Positions 1-8,870 of a DNA stretch of 64,000 bases are shown piece by piece. The notes under the pieces were generated by a model, which did no database searches, was not told the origin of the DNA, and worked only from the letters and a program-made list of their open reading frames with translations. The stretch covers positions 33,765-97,764 of the forward strand of contig JBCBIY010000012.1 of assembly GCA_038523925.1 (NCBI GenBank), written 5' to 3'. How positions within the stretch are numbered: the first letter of the stretch is position 1; the number at the start of each line of letters is the position of its first letter. The translations under genes were made by a program, and so were the position numbers. This DNA comes from JBCBWG01 sp038523925. GTDB lineage: Bacteria > Pseudomonadota > Alphaproteobacteria > Rhizobiales > Hyphomicrobiaceae.

Positions 1-387
1 CTTCCACTCATCGGCTTTGACTGGCTGAACGGAGAGCCGCATTGAGGTGACGAGCGCCATGTCGGCCAGTTTCGGCTCGGCCTTGACGTCGGCGAGCGTG
101 ACGGCCTTCGGCATCGCGCAGACTGCGCGCACATCAACGCATTCCCACCGTTCGTCGTCGGTTTTCGAATCCGGATGCGCCTCGGCTGAGACCATGCAGA
201 CGCCGACGACTTCCTTGCCTTCGTTGGAATGATAGTAGAGCCCGAGATCGCCGACCTTCATCTCGCGCATGTTGTTGCGCGCCTGATAGTTGCGGACGCC
301 GTCCCATTCTTCACCGGCCGCACCCTTTGCGACGAGGTCGTCCCACGAAAACACGTCCGGTTCTGATTTGAACAGCCAGTAGGCCAT
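1..387 (-). CDS. EVE domain protein (3' end beyond window)
   Basis: Reading leftward from the ATG at 387, 129 codons are open and run off the window edge, so the C-terminus is not seen. The protein opens MAYWLFKSEPDVFSWDDL, the typical start of EVE (PUA-like) proteins of roughly 135-150 residues, followed by WDGVRNYQARN and GDLGLYYHSN. EVE domains are small beta-barrels that hold a modified base of DNA or RNA; the substrate of this bacterial branch is not established. The start is 35 bp after the gpsA stop on the same strand, so it is probably the last gene of a tsaD-gpsA-EVE unit. The family is clear, the cellular role is not. Confidence 0.88.
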   Translation of the reverse strand, partial: MAYWLFKSEPDVFSWDDLVAKGAAGEEWDGVRNYQARNNMREMKVGDLGLYYHSNEGKEVVGVCMVSAEAHPDSKTDDERWECVDVRAVCAMPKAVTLADVKAEPKLADMALVTSMRLSVQPVKADEWK

Positions 388-422
388 GGCGCCGGCATCC
401 CCCGCAGTTGGTCGCGCGAACG

Positions 423-1415
423 TTAGTCTTCCGGCTTCAGCGGCCGGTCAAGCAGTGCGGCCACGCCATCCCGAACATTCGTCGCGCCAGTGACGATGTC
501 GCTGACGGCTTGCGTGATCGGCATGTCGACGCCGTGACGTGCGGCAAGTCTAAGCGCGGCCTCTGTCGTGAACACACCTTCGGCAACGGACGACCGCTCG
601 GCAAGTACGTCGCGCGCGGCGCGTCCTCCGCCAATGGCCCGCCCGAGGCTCATGTTGCGCGACTGGGTCGAGCCGCAAGTCAGGATGAGGTCGCCGAGGC
701 CCGACAGGCCGCCGAGAGTTTCGGGGCGCGCGCCCACGGCCTCCGCGAGCCGCCGCATCTCGGCGAACCCGCGTGTCACCATCCCGGCGTGCGCACTGCA
801 GCCGAGGTCGAGCCCGTCAACGATGCCGGCCGCTATCGCAATGACGTTCTTGAGCGCACCGCCAAGTTCGACGCCAATGATGTCGTCGGTCCAATAGAGC
901 CGCATATCAGCCGTTGCGAGGTCGCGCGCGACCGTCTCGGCGGCGGAGCTGTCCGCGCCGGCAAGCGTCAGCGCGACAGGCCTGCCGCGGGCAACGTCGG
1001 CTGCGAAGCCGGGTCCTGACAGGATCGCGATGTTTGCGCCCGGCAGCTCTTCGGCGGCGATTTCACTCAAGCGTCGGGAGGTGGCCTGCTCGATCCCCTT
1101 GGCGCAGATGACGACGGGCGCATCTGACGAGTGATGCGGGGCAAAGCCCTGACACGCAGCCCGCACGTGCTGAGCTGGTGTCGCAACAAGCACAACGTCA
1201 GCGTCCGCCACCGCGCCGAGCACGCCCGTAACCCGGATGGCAGCCGGAATGTCATGGCCGGGCAGGTAGCGCGTGTTCTCCCGATTGGTCGCGATGTCGG
1301 CGCGGGTGGCGTCGGCGTGCGCCCAGAGCGTGACTGCGTGCCCGCCACGATGACAGGCAAGCGCGAGTGCAGTGCCCCATGCGCCGGCGCCCGCAATGGC
1401 GATGCGGCCAGTCAC
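423..1415 (-). CDS. gpsA: NAD(P)H-dependent glycerol-3-phosphate dehydrogenase
   Basis: A 330-residue cytoplasmic enzyme that reduces dihydroxyacetone phosphate to sn-glycerol 3-phosphate, the backbone for phospholipid synthesis. The N-terminus carries the Rossmann motif IAGAGAWGTALA (about residues 6-17), then NRENTRYLPG, and in the C-terminal half GGALKNVIAIAAGIVDGL, which contains the catalytic lysine of the family. The length is normal. The ATG at 1415 overlaps the stop of tsaD by 4 bp (ATGA), so the two genes are translationally coupled, as in many Alphaproteobacteria. Nothing is missing. Confidence 0.97.
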   Translation of the reverse strand: MTGRIAIAGAGAWGTALALACHRGGHAVTLWAHADATRADIATNRENTRYLPGHDIPAAIRVTGVLGAVADADVVLVATPAQHVRAACQGFAPHHSSDAPVVICAKGIEQATSRRLSEIAAEELPGANIAILSGPGFAADVARGRPVALTLAGADSSAAETVARDLATADMRLYWTDDIIGVELGGALKNVIAIAAGIVDGLDLGCSAHAGMVTRGFAEMRRLAEAVGARPETLGGLSGLGDLILTCGSTQSRNMSLGRAIGGGRAARDVLAERSSVAEGVFTTEAALRLAARHGVDMPITQAVSDIVTGATNVRDGVAALLDRPLKPED

Positions 1416-2506
1416 GCTTTGCCGCCGAGTCGGCCGGAGCCGTAGACCGTTGCGGAGGCCTCATCGAGCGGCCAGCGCGCGCGCGCCGCAACGGCCATCC
1501 CATCATCTGCCAACCCGGCTGCCAGCCGCTCCGCCGCTGCCCAAGCGATCATCGCGCCGTTGTCGGTGCAGAGCGCGAGGGGGGGTGCGGTAAAGGTCAG
1601 GTCCTCTATGCCGCAGAACGCCAAGAGCCGCTGCCGCAGGTGCGCGTTCGCCGCGACGCCACCCGCCGCAACGAGCGTTCGCATACCTTTGCCACGCGCC
1701 CGCACGTCACCAAGCGCGACGCGGCAGCGGTCGATGACGCAATCGGCGACGGCTGCCTGGAAGCTTGCGCAGATATCGGCGACGGTTGCATCCGTTAGCG
1801 GCGTTCGCGCTTCGGCTGCGCGGCGGACGGCAGTCTTCAGCCCGGCAAACGAGAAGTGCGGTTCGGCGCGGCCCATCATCGGCCGCGGAAGCGCGAACGC
1901 CAGCGGGTCACCATTGCGCGCGGCGTGTTCCACCGCCGGCCCGCCAGGACTGCCGAGGCCGAGCAGCTTCGCGGTCTTGTCAAACGCTTCGCCAAGTGCG
2001 TCGTCGATCGTCGTCCCGATCCGGCGGTAGTCTGCGATGGCGTTGATCGCGAGCGTCTGCGTATGCCCACCGGAGACCAGCAGCATCAGGTAGGGCGGCC
2101 TGAGCCCATCCGTCAGGCCAGCCGTCAGCGCGTGGCCTTCGAGGTGGTTGACTGCGACGAGAGGTTTGCCGGCCGCAATCGCGAGGCCCTTGGCAAACGT
2201 CATTCCGACCAGCAAGCCGCCGATCAGGCCGGGCCCCGCCGTCGCAGCAATCGCATCAAGATCAGCGAGCGCGACGCCGGATTGAGCCAGCGCCTCGCTG
2301 ACGAGATCATCGAGACATTCCAGATGCGCGCGTGCCGCGATCTCCGGGACGACACCGCCGAAGGCTGCATGCTCCGCCCATTGCGAGCGGACGACGTTCG
2401 CGAGGATCGTGCCGCGACCGTCAGCCGAACGGCGCACGACGGCTGCGGCTGTTTCATCGCAGCTCGTCTCAATCCCGAGGACTGTTAGTGGCTCCGCTTG
2501 CGGCAT
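1412..2506 (-). CDS. tsaD: tRNA N6-adenosine threonylcarbamoyltransferase
   Basis: TsaD (Kae1/YgjD/Gcp family) transfers threonylcarbamoyl from TC-AMP to A37 of ANN-decoding tRNAs, working with TsaB and TsaE. The sequence opens LTVLGIETSCDETAAA, contains the metal-binding histidines in NHLEGHALTAG and the SGGHTQTL motif, and ends normally at 364 residues. The reading frame is open further upstream to a GTG at 2566, but the extra 20 residues are basic and proline-rich and do not look like the family; the ATG at 2506 sits just before the conserved start. It heads the tsaD-gpsA-EVE unit and is divergent from hemC across 181 bp. MtaB, which acts on the t6A product, is also in this window (34445-35779). 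Confidence 0.96.
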   Translation of the reverse strand: MPQAEPLTVLGIETSCDETAAAVVRRSADGRGTILANVVRSQWAEHAAFGGVVPEIAARAHLECLDDLVSEALAQSGVALADLDAIAATAGPGLIGGLLVGMTFAKGLAIAAGKPLVAVNHLEGHALTAGLTDGLRPPYLMLLVSGGHTQTLAINAIADYRRIGTTIDDALGEAFDKTAKLLGLGSPGGPAVEHAARNGDPLAFALPRPMMGRAEPHFSFAGLKTAVRRAAEARTPLTDATVADICASFQAAVADCVIDRCRVALGDVRARGKGMRTLVAAGGVAANAHLRQRLLAFCGIEDLTFTAPPLALCTDNGAMIAWAAAERLAAGLADDGMAVAARARWPLDEASATVYGSGRLGGKA

Positions 2507-2687
2507 GGGAGTTCGCGGCTTTGGTGGATCCAGGTTGCGAGGTCTATGCCGACATGACGGTGGCACGCCCTATCAAGTAAGTCGGCGCGCGGCCATCGAC
2601 AAACGCCGCGGACTAGGGTCAGTGTCTGCGCCAACTAATGGATGGCGGCCGCCCGCGTGGTGCCAGATGACGAACGAGGATGACTGA

Positions 2688-3620
2688 GTGGCTGTAGACC
2701 GTATCCGCATCGGCACCCGCGGATCGCCACTTGCGCTTGCGCAGGCGCACGAGACGCGCGCGCTGTTGCAAGCCGCGCATGGCCTCGAAGAGAGCCAGCT
2801 CGAAATTGTCGTCATTACAACCAGCGGAGATCAGATCCAGGACCGCCCGCTCTCTGAGGTCGGCGGGAAGGGGCTGTTCACCAAAGAGATTGAGGAGGCG
2901 ATGTTCCGCGGTGATATCGACGTCGCCGTCCACTCGATGAAAGACCTTGAGACGGCCATGCCGGATGGTCTGGCCGTTGGCGCCGTGCTGCCGCGCGAAG
3001 ACGTCCGCGATGCGTTCATCAGCCTAAAGCACGCGAAGCTCGCCGATCTGCCGGATGGCGCGGTCGTGGGCACATCATCACTCCGGCGACGCGCGCAACT
3101 GCGCAATGCGCGCCCCGACATCCAGGTCGTCGAATTCCGCGGCAATGTTCAGACGCGGCTCGCGAAACTCGAAGCCGGCGTCGCTGAGGCGACGTTTCTC
3201 GCATGCGCCGGCCTAAGGCGGCTTGGCGAGGCCGAGCGGATCACAGAGGCGATCGCGACGGAAGACATGCTGCCGGCTGTCGCTCAGGCGGCCATTGCGC
3301 TTCAGGTCCGCGCGGATGATGCGCCGGTGGCAAGCGCGATTGCCGTCTTGAATGATGAGGCGACGGCTGTTCGCGTCCACGCCGAGCGCGTGTTCCTCGC
3401 CAAACTTGACGGATCGTGCCGCACGCCGATCGCGGGCCTTGCCGAACCTGTTGAGGATGGCTTTCGCTTCCGCGGCGAAGTGTTGGCGCCCGATGGGTCG
3501 GAGAAACTGAGCGTCGAACGCACGGCCAAGCGCGAAGACCTGGCTGATGCTGCGATGGCCGCTGCGGAGGACCTGCTCGGCCGGGGCGCGGCGCGTCTCA
3601 CGCAGAGCGGGCCCGCTTGA
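2688..3620 (+). CDS. hemC: Porphobilinogen deaminase (hydroxymethylbilane synthase)
   Basis: A 310-residue enzyme that joins four porphobilinogens into hydroxymethylbilane in tetrapyrrole synthesis. It starts at a GTG with GAGGA 8 bp upstream. The family start IRIGTRGSPLALAQAHE is followed by ITTSGDQIQDRPLSEVGGKG, the region FTKEIEEA, the arginines in GTSSLRRRAQL, and LDGSCRTPIAG, whose Cys244 is the attachment site of the dipyrromethane cofactor. Length is normal. It overlaps hemD by 4 bp, so the two consecutive steps of the pathway are coupled. Confidence 0.97.
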   Translation: MAVDRIRIGTRGSPLALAQAHETRALLQAAHGLEESQLEIVVITTSGDQIQDRPLSEVGGKGLFTKEIEEAMFRGDIDVAVHSMKDLETAMPDGLAVGAVLPREDVRDAFISLKHAKLADLPDGAVVGTSSLRRRAQLRNARPDIQVVEFRGNVQTRLAKLEAGVAEATFLACAGLRRLGEAERITEAIATEDMLPAVAQAAIALQVRADDAPVASAIAVLNDEATAVRVHAERVFLAKLDGSCRTPIAGLAEPVEDGFRFRGEVLAPDGSEKLSVERTAKREDLADAAMAAAEDLLGRGAARLTQSGPA

Positions 3621-4342
3621 AGGTTTGGGTCACCCGGCCCGCGCGCGATGCGGCAGCCTACGCCGCCGGCCTCGAAGCGCTCGGTCAGACGCCGATTCTG
3701 CAGCCGCTCTTTGCACCTGACTATGCGGGCAGCATCGGCAGCCTTTATGCAAACTTCGATCTCGTCATCTTCACGAGCCGCAACGGTGTGCGTGGGCTCG
3801 CAGCGCGCGGCCTCGCGGCGCAGTTCGCAGCCACGCCGTGCCTGACGGTTGGCGCCGGGACTGCGGATGAAGCGCGCGCGGCCGGCTTTGCTGATGTCCG
3901 CTCGGGCCCTGGCGAAGCGCACGATCTCCTGGCGCTCGTCGATGCGATTGCCGGTGAAGCGCGGTTCGCCATTCTCTATGCGCGCGGCGCCGACGTTGCG
4001 GTCGATCTCGAAAGCCCTCTACAGGATCGCGGCCACTACGTTGAAAGCCGCGTCGTCTACAAAATGATTGAAACCGGAGCACCTGATGCTGCGTTGTCAG
4101 ACCAGATTGCCGGGCGCGGTCTTGGCGCAGTTGCGCTGTTCTCGCCGCGTGCGTCTGAGCGGTATGTGGCGCAGATCACGGCGCGCGGGCTGACGGCGGG
4201 CGCGGCCGTCTATGTTCACGATTGTCTGTCTGAGCGGGTGGCGGCTCCGCTGCGGCAATTGGGCGGGCTCGATATCGCGGTCGCTGCTGCGCCAAATCTC
4301 GAAGAAATGCTTGCACTTAGACGGCGTTCAGCGGCAAAATAG
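3617..4342 (+). CDS. hemD: Uroporphyrinogen-III synthase
   Basis: A 241-residue protein that closes and inverts ring D of hydroxymethylbilane to give uroporphyrinogen III. Sequence conservation in this family is low; recognisable parts are the opening VWVTRPARDAAAYAAGLEALG, FTSRNGVRGLA (the usual T/S-N-G-V segment), LYARGADVAVDL and the late LFSPRASERYVAQI. Its start is a TTG that overlaps the hemC stop (TTGA), with no better ATG or GTG nearby. Position directly after hemC and before the Mic60-like gene and hemY is the standard alphaproteobacterial order and is a large part of the support. Confidence 0.93.
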   Translation: MKVWVTRPARDAAAYAAGLEALGQTPILQPLFAPDYAGSIGSLYANFDLVIFTSRNGVRGLAARGLAAQFAATPCLTVGAGTADEARAAGFADVRSGPGEAHDLLALVDAIAGEARFAILYARGADVAVDLESPLQDRGHYVESRVVYKMIETGAPDAALSDQIAGRGLGAVALFSPRASERYVAQITARGLTAGAAVYVHDCLSERVAAPLRQLGGLDIAVAAAPNLEEMLALRRRSAAK

Positions 4343-4447
4343 CAACACATGCGGGGGCCTGCTGATAGCTGGTCGATGACGCCTCCGCGAAAGATATGAG
4401 GGTCGCGTGTTCAGCGGCCAAAGTGGCGTTCGGAGTTCCGCAAACCC

Positions 4448-6325
4448 ATGAGCAGACAAAACCGCGGTGGCGGTCGCGACGGCAAGAAGCCGTCGGCGAT
4501 CATTGATGTGAAGGCGACGGAAGTCTCGCCAGCGAAGACGCCAGAAGGCGCCGGCGCCGCAGCCAAAGCCGAAGCCTCGAAATCAGCGCCCGCGTCCGGC
4601 GCAAAACCGGCTCAGGCGAAACCCGCCTCTGCGCCTTCACCCGCCTCGACGACGAAGCCTGCCCCCCCTTCCGAGACGGCATACGCGCTCCGCGCGTTCC
4701 CGGCCGCGAAGGATCGCAAGGTTGATGCAGCCGCTGCCAAGCCTGCTGCGAAACCGGCCGCGCAGACGAAGCCAGCTTCGACGACCGGCTCGGCCGCGGG
4801 TGCGAAGGTCGCTGCAACCGCAGGCGCGGCGGCAACGGCTGGCACCGCGCGCGCAGCGCCCGGTGGTGGACGCCCGGGTGGGCCTGGCGGTTCCGGGTCA
4901 GGTTCGGGGGGGCCAGGCGGCACGCCGCAACCGCGTAAGAGCGGCGGCGGTGGTTTCCTCTCGACGCTTACGCATCTCGTCGCAGCGATCGTCGGCGGCG
5001 CCATCGTGCTGCTGTTCGGCGAGCAGGTCGCACAGCAGACCGGGCTGCCATTGCCGAAGCGTGAGGCCTCTGTTCCCGACGCCTTCGTAGAGCGCGTTGC
5101 GGCCCTCGAGGCGAACGTTCAATCCGCCGGTGGCGGTGCTGCGACGCTGCCTGATGATGCGGCGGCCAAGCTCGGCCAGGTCGATGCCCAGGCATCAGAG
5201 ATCGCGAGCCTGAAGCAGACCCTCTCTGAACTGCAATCAAAGCAGGCCGAACTCACCCAGCAGGCGGGCGCTGGCGGAGGCCAGGCGGGCGGCGAGGTGC
5301 CACAAGCGTTCGAGGAGCGCGTCGCCAAGCTTGAGCAGACGCTCGGCGCGCTCTCCGAGGTCGGGAGCAATGGGTCTGGCAGCGCAGGCGGAGCGGCGCA
5401 AATAACCGCGCTGTCGGCCGATGTCGAGAAGCGGTTTGGCGCGCTCGCGCAGTCGAACTCTGAGGTTCAGGCCGGAGCCGAGAAGCTTTCGAAAGACGTC
5501 GAAACCGCCCGCACCGAGATCGCGCGACTGAGCCAGCGCGCGGAAGCCGGTGAGGCCGAGGACAAGCGGGTGGATGAGACGCTGCGGGTCCTCAAAGAAG
5601 AGACCGCAAAACTGACGACCTCGGTCAACGAACTGCGCGGTGACCTAAAGCAGGAACTTGGCAAGGTCGCGCGGCCGGCGGATGTCGAGACGGCAATCGC
5701 GCCGATCCAGGAGAAGATGACGGCGCTGGAATCGGACGTCGCTGGCGTTGTCGCGAACGAAGGCGACCGCAAACAGAACGCGCAGCGGATCGTGCTCGCG
5801 CTTCAGCTCGCCAACCTGAAACGCGCCATCGACCGAGGCGCTGGATTTGCGCCAGAGCTTGAGGACGTCAAGCAATTGGCTGGCGACAAGCTCAACCTCG
5901 GTCCGCTCGAGGACTACAAAGACCAGGGTGTGCCGACGGCTCAGAAGCTCGAGACCGAGTTCCGGTCTATGAGCCACGATCTGATCGCTGCTGAAACCAA
6001 AGACCCGAACGCCGGATTCCTCGATCAGTTGCTGTCGGGCGCCCAGTCTGTGGTTCGTGTCCGCAGGACGGGCGAAAGCGCTGAAGCCGATCCGAATTCA
6101 GCCGAAGCGGTTGTCGCCAAAATGGAGCAGCAGTTGAAAGCCGGCGATCTGTCGGCGGCTGCCGATACGGCTGGTAAGCTGCCGGAGAAGGCGAAGGTTG
6201 CCGCAGACGGGTTTGTCAAACGCCTGAAGGCGCGGGCTGCCGTGGACACAGCGATTGCCGAAGTTGAGAACACTCTGAAGTCATCACTCGCTGGCGAAGA
6301 GCCGGCGGCAGAGACGAAAAGCTAG
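4448..6325 (+). CDS. Mic60/mitofilin-like inner-membrane protein
   Basis: A 625-residue protein with an Ala/Pro/Lys-rich cytoplasmic N-terminus, a Gly-rich stretch (about residues 140-165), one membrane span near residues 175-197 (LTHLVAAIVGGAIVLLFGEQ), then long predicted coiled coils in the periplasm (heptad-like Leu/Ala spacing through about residues 245-450) and a conserved C-terminal helical region ending KRLKARAAVDTAIAEVENTL. This order, and the place between hemD and hemY, match COG4223, the alphaproteobacterial relatives of mitochondrial Mic60, which shape cristae in mitochondria and intracytoplasmic membranes in some bacteria. That link is known for the family; the role in this organism is inference. 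It lies 105 bp after hemD and 59 bp before hemY. Confidence 0.85.
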   Translation: MSRQNRGGGRDGKKPSAIIDVKATEVSPAKTPEGAGAAAKAEASKSAPASGAKPAQAKPASAPSPASTTKPAPPSETAYALRAFPAAKDRKVDAAAAKPAAKPAAQTKPASTTGSAAGAKVAATAGAAATAGTARAAPGGGRPGGPGGSGSGSGGPGGTPQPRKSGGGGFLSTLTHLVAAIVGGAIVLLFGEQVAQQTGLPLPKREASVPDAFVERVAALEANVQSAGGGAATLPDDAAAKLGQVDAQASEIASLKQTLSELQSKQAELTQQAGAGGGQAGGEVPQAFEERVAKLEQTLGALSEVGSNGSGSAGGAAQITALSADVEKRFGALAQSNSEVQAGAEKLSKDVETARTEIARLSQRAEAGEAEDKRVDETLRVLKEETAKLTTSVNELRGDLKQELGKVARPADVETAIAPIQEKMTALESDVAGVVANEGDRKQNAQRIVLALQLANLKRAIDRGAGFAPELEDVKQLAGDKLNLGPLEDYKDQGVPTAQKLETEFRSMSHDLIAAETKDPNAGFLDQLLSGAQSVVRVRRTGESAEADPNSAEAVVAKMEQQLKAGDLSAAADTAGKLPEKAKVAADGFVKRLKARAAVDTAIAEVENTLKSSLAGEEPAAETKS

Positions 6326-6384
6326 CGCGGCGCGGCTGACATCAGCCCGCCACCCGCACCGAACGCCAGTACCGGAAAGCCGTC

Positions 6385-8376
6385 ATGATCCGCGTTGTCA
6401 TTTTTCTCCTGTTCGTCGTCGCCCTCGCGACGGGGCTTGCCTGGCTGGCCGACCGGCCGGGCAATCTCGTCATCAATTGGGAAGGCCGCGAAATCCAGAC
6501 GACGGTGTTCCACGCGATCGTCGGCCTCGCGATCCTGATCGGTCTGGCGATCGTCGCCTGGACGTTGCTCCGCGGCGTCTGGCAGCTCCCAGCCGGCCTC
6601 GGCAACTTCTTCAACCGCCGTCGCGAAAAGCGCGGGCTCGATGCGCTCTCAAGCGGCATGATTGCGATTGGCGCCGGCGATAAGTCGCTTGCGACGCGGT
6701 ATGCCGTCCAGGCGCGGAAGTCGCTGCCGAACGAGCCGCTGACGCATATCCTGCGCGCACAGGCCGCCCAGTTGACCGGCGATCAGGCGACCGCGCGGCG
6801 CATCTTCGAGGCGATGCTGTCGTCGCCCGACACCGAACCGCTGGGCCTCCGGGGTCTCTATCTTGAGGCCGAGAAGGAAGGCGAAACCGAAGCCTCCCGC
6901 CAATTCGCCGAGCGCGCGATGGCGATCAATCCGAAGCTTGCCTGGCCGGTCACCGCGTTGTTCGAAACCCAGTGCCGCCAGGGCGACTGGGAGGCTGCGC
7001 TGCAAACGCTGTCGACGGCGCGCAAACATGGCCAGGTCGAGAAAGCCGCAGCTGATCGTCGCCGCGCTGTGCTGTTGACCGCACAAGCGCAAGCCGCCGA
7101 GCAGTCCGATCCTGAGCGCGCCATGAAGCTTGCTGAGGAAGCCCACACTCTCGCGCCCGATCTCGTGGCTGCGACATCGATTGCAGGCCGCCTCCTCGCG
7201 GCCCGCGGCAACGTTAAGAAGGCAACGAAGGTCCTGCAGACCGGTTGGCGCAAGGGCCCGCACCCGGACATCGCCACGGCTTATGCCTACGCACGGATCG
7301 GCGACAGTCCGCGCGATCGCCTCGCTCGCGTCCAGCAGCTTGCGGCGCTGAGCCCGCACTCGATCGAAAGCCCGGTCGCTGTCGCCAATGCGGCGCTGGA
7401 AGCCAAGGACGCAGACGCAGCCCGCGCAGCCCTCATGCCGTTTGTCGACAGCGGCCGGCTCACGCAGCGGATCGCAACGCTGATGGCCCGCATCGATGGC
7501 GAAGATGGCAATGCGGGCAAAGTGCGCGAGTGGCTTGCCCGCGCGGTGCACGCTGAGCCAAGCCCTGTCTGGACGGCGGATGGTGTGGTTGCCGATGACT
7601 GGGCGCCGATCTCGCCGGTCACAGGCGCGCTTGATGCCTTCCAGTGGCGCGTACCGGCAGAGTCAGACGGCGGCAAGGATCTGGCGCTGACGACGGCGCG
7701 CGTCGAGGAGCTGGTTCGCATTGGCGCGAACGAGGCCGTTGAAGAAGCCCCCGCCGGTCAGCCATCGCAAGAAGATCTCGCAGCAGCCGTCGCCGCGGCC
7801 GGTGCTGCAACCGCCGGCGCAGCAGCTGCGGTCGAAGCGGCAAGTGCTGCAACCGCAAAGGCCACGGGAGCCATTCAACCGAGGGCGCAAGCTGCCGCGC
7901 CCGCGTCCGCGCCAGCCCCATCGACGCCGCCCCCCAAAGCGGCACCCGAGGTGGAGCCCGCCCCGCGCCCGGCCCCTGCGCTCAAACCTGCAGAGACCGT
8001 CGAAGATGTCGAGGTGATCGAGGCGACCGCTCAGCCGAAGCCGGCGCCTGCAGCAACTGCCCCGTCAGCGCCGACACCAGAGCGGTCAGCAGACCCGGTT
8101 AAGCCCGCGCCCGAACCGGTCGCAGCGGTGAAAGCATCGCCATCGCGTGACGCGGTTGCCAAACCGGCGGCCTCACCAGCGAAACCTACCGGCGGTGCGG
8201 TCACTGAGGCGCGGCCGGCCAACGGGCATGCAAAGAACGGCACGGCGGGCCATCAACCCGTGGTCAAGACATCCGCGGCCGACACCGACACCGGCGACGG
8301 CAAGTCAGCCGCCGCTGTCGCCGCCTCGGCCGCGATTGCCGCGTCTGCTAAGCGGGCCAAGGAGCGCCAGTCGTAA
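6385..8376 (+). CDS. hemY: HemY-type inner-membrane TPR protein with long Ala/Pro tail
   Basis: A 663-residue protein. Residues about 1-65 hold two membrane spans, the HemY_N pattern, with RPGNLVINWEGREI between them and RREKRGLDALSSGMIAIGAGD after. TPR-like helices follow to about residue 420. HemY of this type is the long-known last gene of hem clusters in Proteobacteria; it is unrelated to the coproporphyrinogen oxidase called HemY in Gram-positives, and its exact role in haem synthesis is unsettled. From about residue 455 to the end the chain is almost wholly Ala, Pro, Glu and Lys, about 200 residues more than compact homologues of roughly 400-450. No hairpin terminator with a T-run is visible after it. 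Confidence 0.9.
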   Translation: MIRVVIFLLFVVALATGLAWLADRPGNLVINWEGREIQTTVFHAIVGLAILIGLAIVAWTLLRGVWQLPAGLGNFFNRRREKRGLDALSSGMIAIGAGDKSLATRYAVQARKSLPNEPLTHILRAQAAQLTGDQATARRIFEAMLSSPDTEPLGLRGLYLEAEKEGETEASRQFAERAMAINPKLAWPVTALFETQCRQGDWEAALQTLSTARKHGQVEKAAADRRRAVLLTAQAQAAEQSDPERAMKLAEEAHTLAPDLVAATSIAGRLLAARGNVKKATKVLQTGWRKGPHPDIATAYAYARIGDSPRDRLARVQQLAALSPHSIESPVAVANAALEAKDADAARAALMPFVDSGRLTQRIATLMARIDGEDGNAGKVREWLARAVHAEPSPVWTADGVVADDWAPISPVTGALDAFQWRVPAESDGGKDLALTTARVEELVRIGANEAVEEAPAGQPSQEDLAAAVAAAGAATAGAAAAVEAASAATAKATGAIQPRAQAAAPASAPAPSTPPPKAAPEVEPAPRPAPALKPAETVEDVEVIEATAQPKPAPAATAPSAPTPERSADPVKPAPEPVAAVKASPSRDAVAKPAASPAKPTGGAVTEARPANGHAKNGTAGHQPVVKTSAADTDTGDGKSAAAVAASAAIAASAKRAKERQS

Positions 8377-8605
8377 GTTCGTTTTGCCCTGGCGCGGCCC
8401 GGGCCGTGTCACTCGCGTCGGCTGCGATCGCCAGCTTTCAACAGTCGCGTCGGATACCGTGGCGAACAGCCCCGTCGATGGTTGCGGAGCCACGACGGTT
8501 GATGTAGCTCTCCGATCCGCAGCCCGCCGTGCCGATCGCACGGGCCTCGTCCGCCGATGCCGTGCGCCGTTTGCACGCGCATTTCAGAAGAGAAAACAAC
8601 GGTTT

Positions 8606-8681
8606 GCCGCTTTAGCTCAGTTGGTAGAGCACATCATTCGTAATGATGGGGTCGCGTGTTCAAGTCACGCAAGCGGCACCA
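8606..8681 (+). tRNA. tRNA-Thr (anticodon CGT)
   Basis: A complete 76-nt cloverleaf with encoded CCA. Acceptor stem GCCGCTT (8606-8612) pairs with AAGCGGC (8671-8677), discriminator A at 8678. The D-arm holds TAGCTCAGTTGGTAGAGCA. The anticodon stem CATCA (8632-8636) pairs with TGATG (8644-8648) around loop TTCGTAA with anticodon CGT at 8639-8641, reading ACG codons. The T-arm is GCGTG-TTCAAGT-CACGC. An open frame beginning at 8643 crosses this gene, which shows that the downstream acyltransferase cannot start that early. Confidence 0.98.
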
Positions 8682-8870
8682 CTCTTCTTCCGTGGCGACT
8701 GCCACACCGCTGCGGACTGGCTTGATCCGCAATCAGAAACAAGTTCGCGAATATGTGCGTGCGTGCCTATATTGGTCGGGAGATTCCCTGAAAGATCGGG
8801 AGTTCGGACAACCGGCCAAGGCGCGGCGAAGACCGCAGGACAACCCAAGCCGGGATGGGGAACGCGGTTC

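Noticed and set aside
8643..8870. Upstream extension of the OlsB-like gene
   Set aside because: It begins inside tRNA-Thr and lacks similarity; the ATG at 8871 has a ribosome site.
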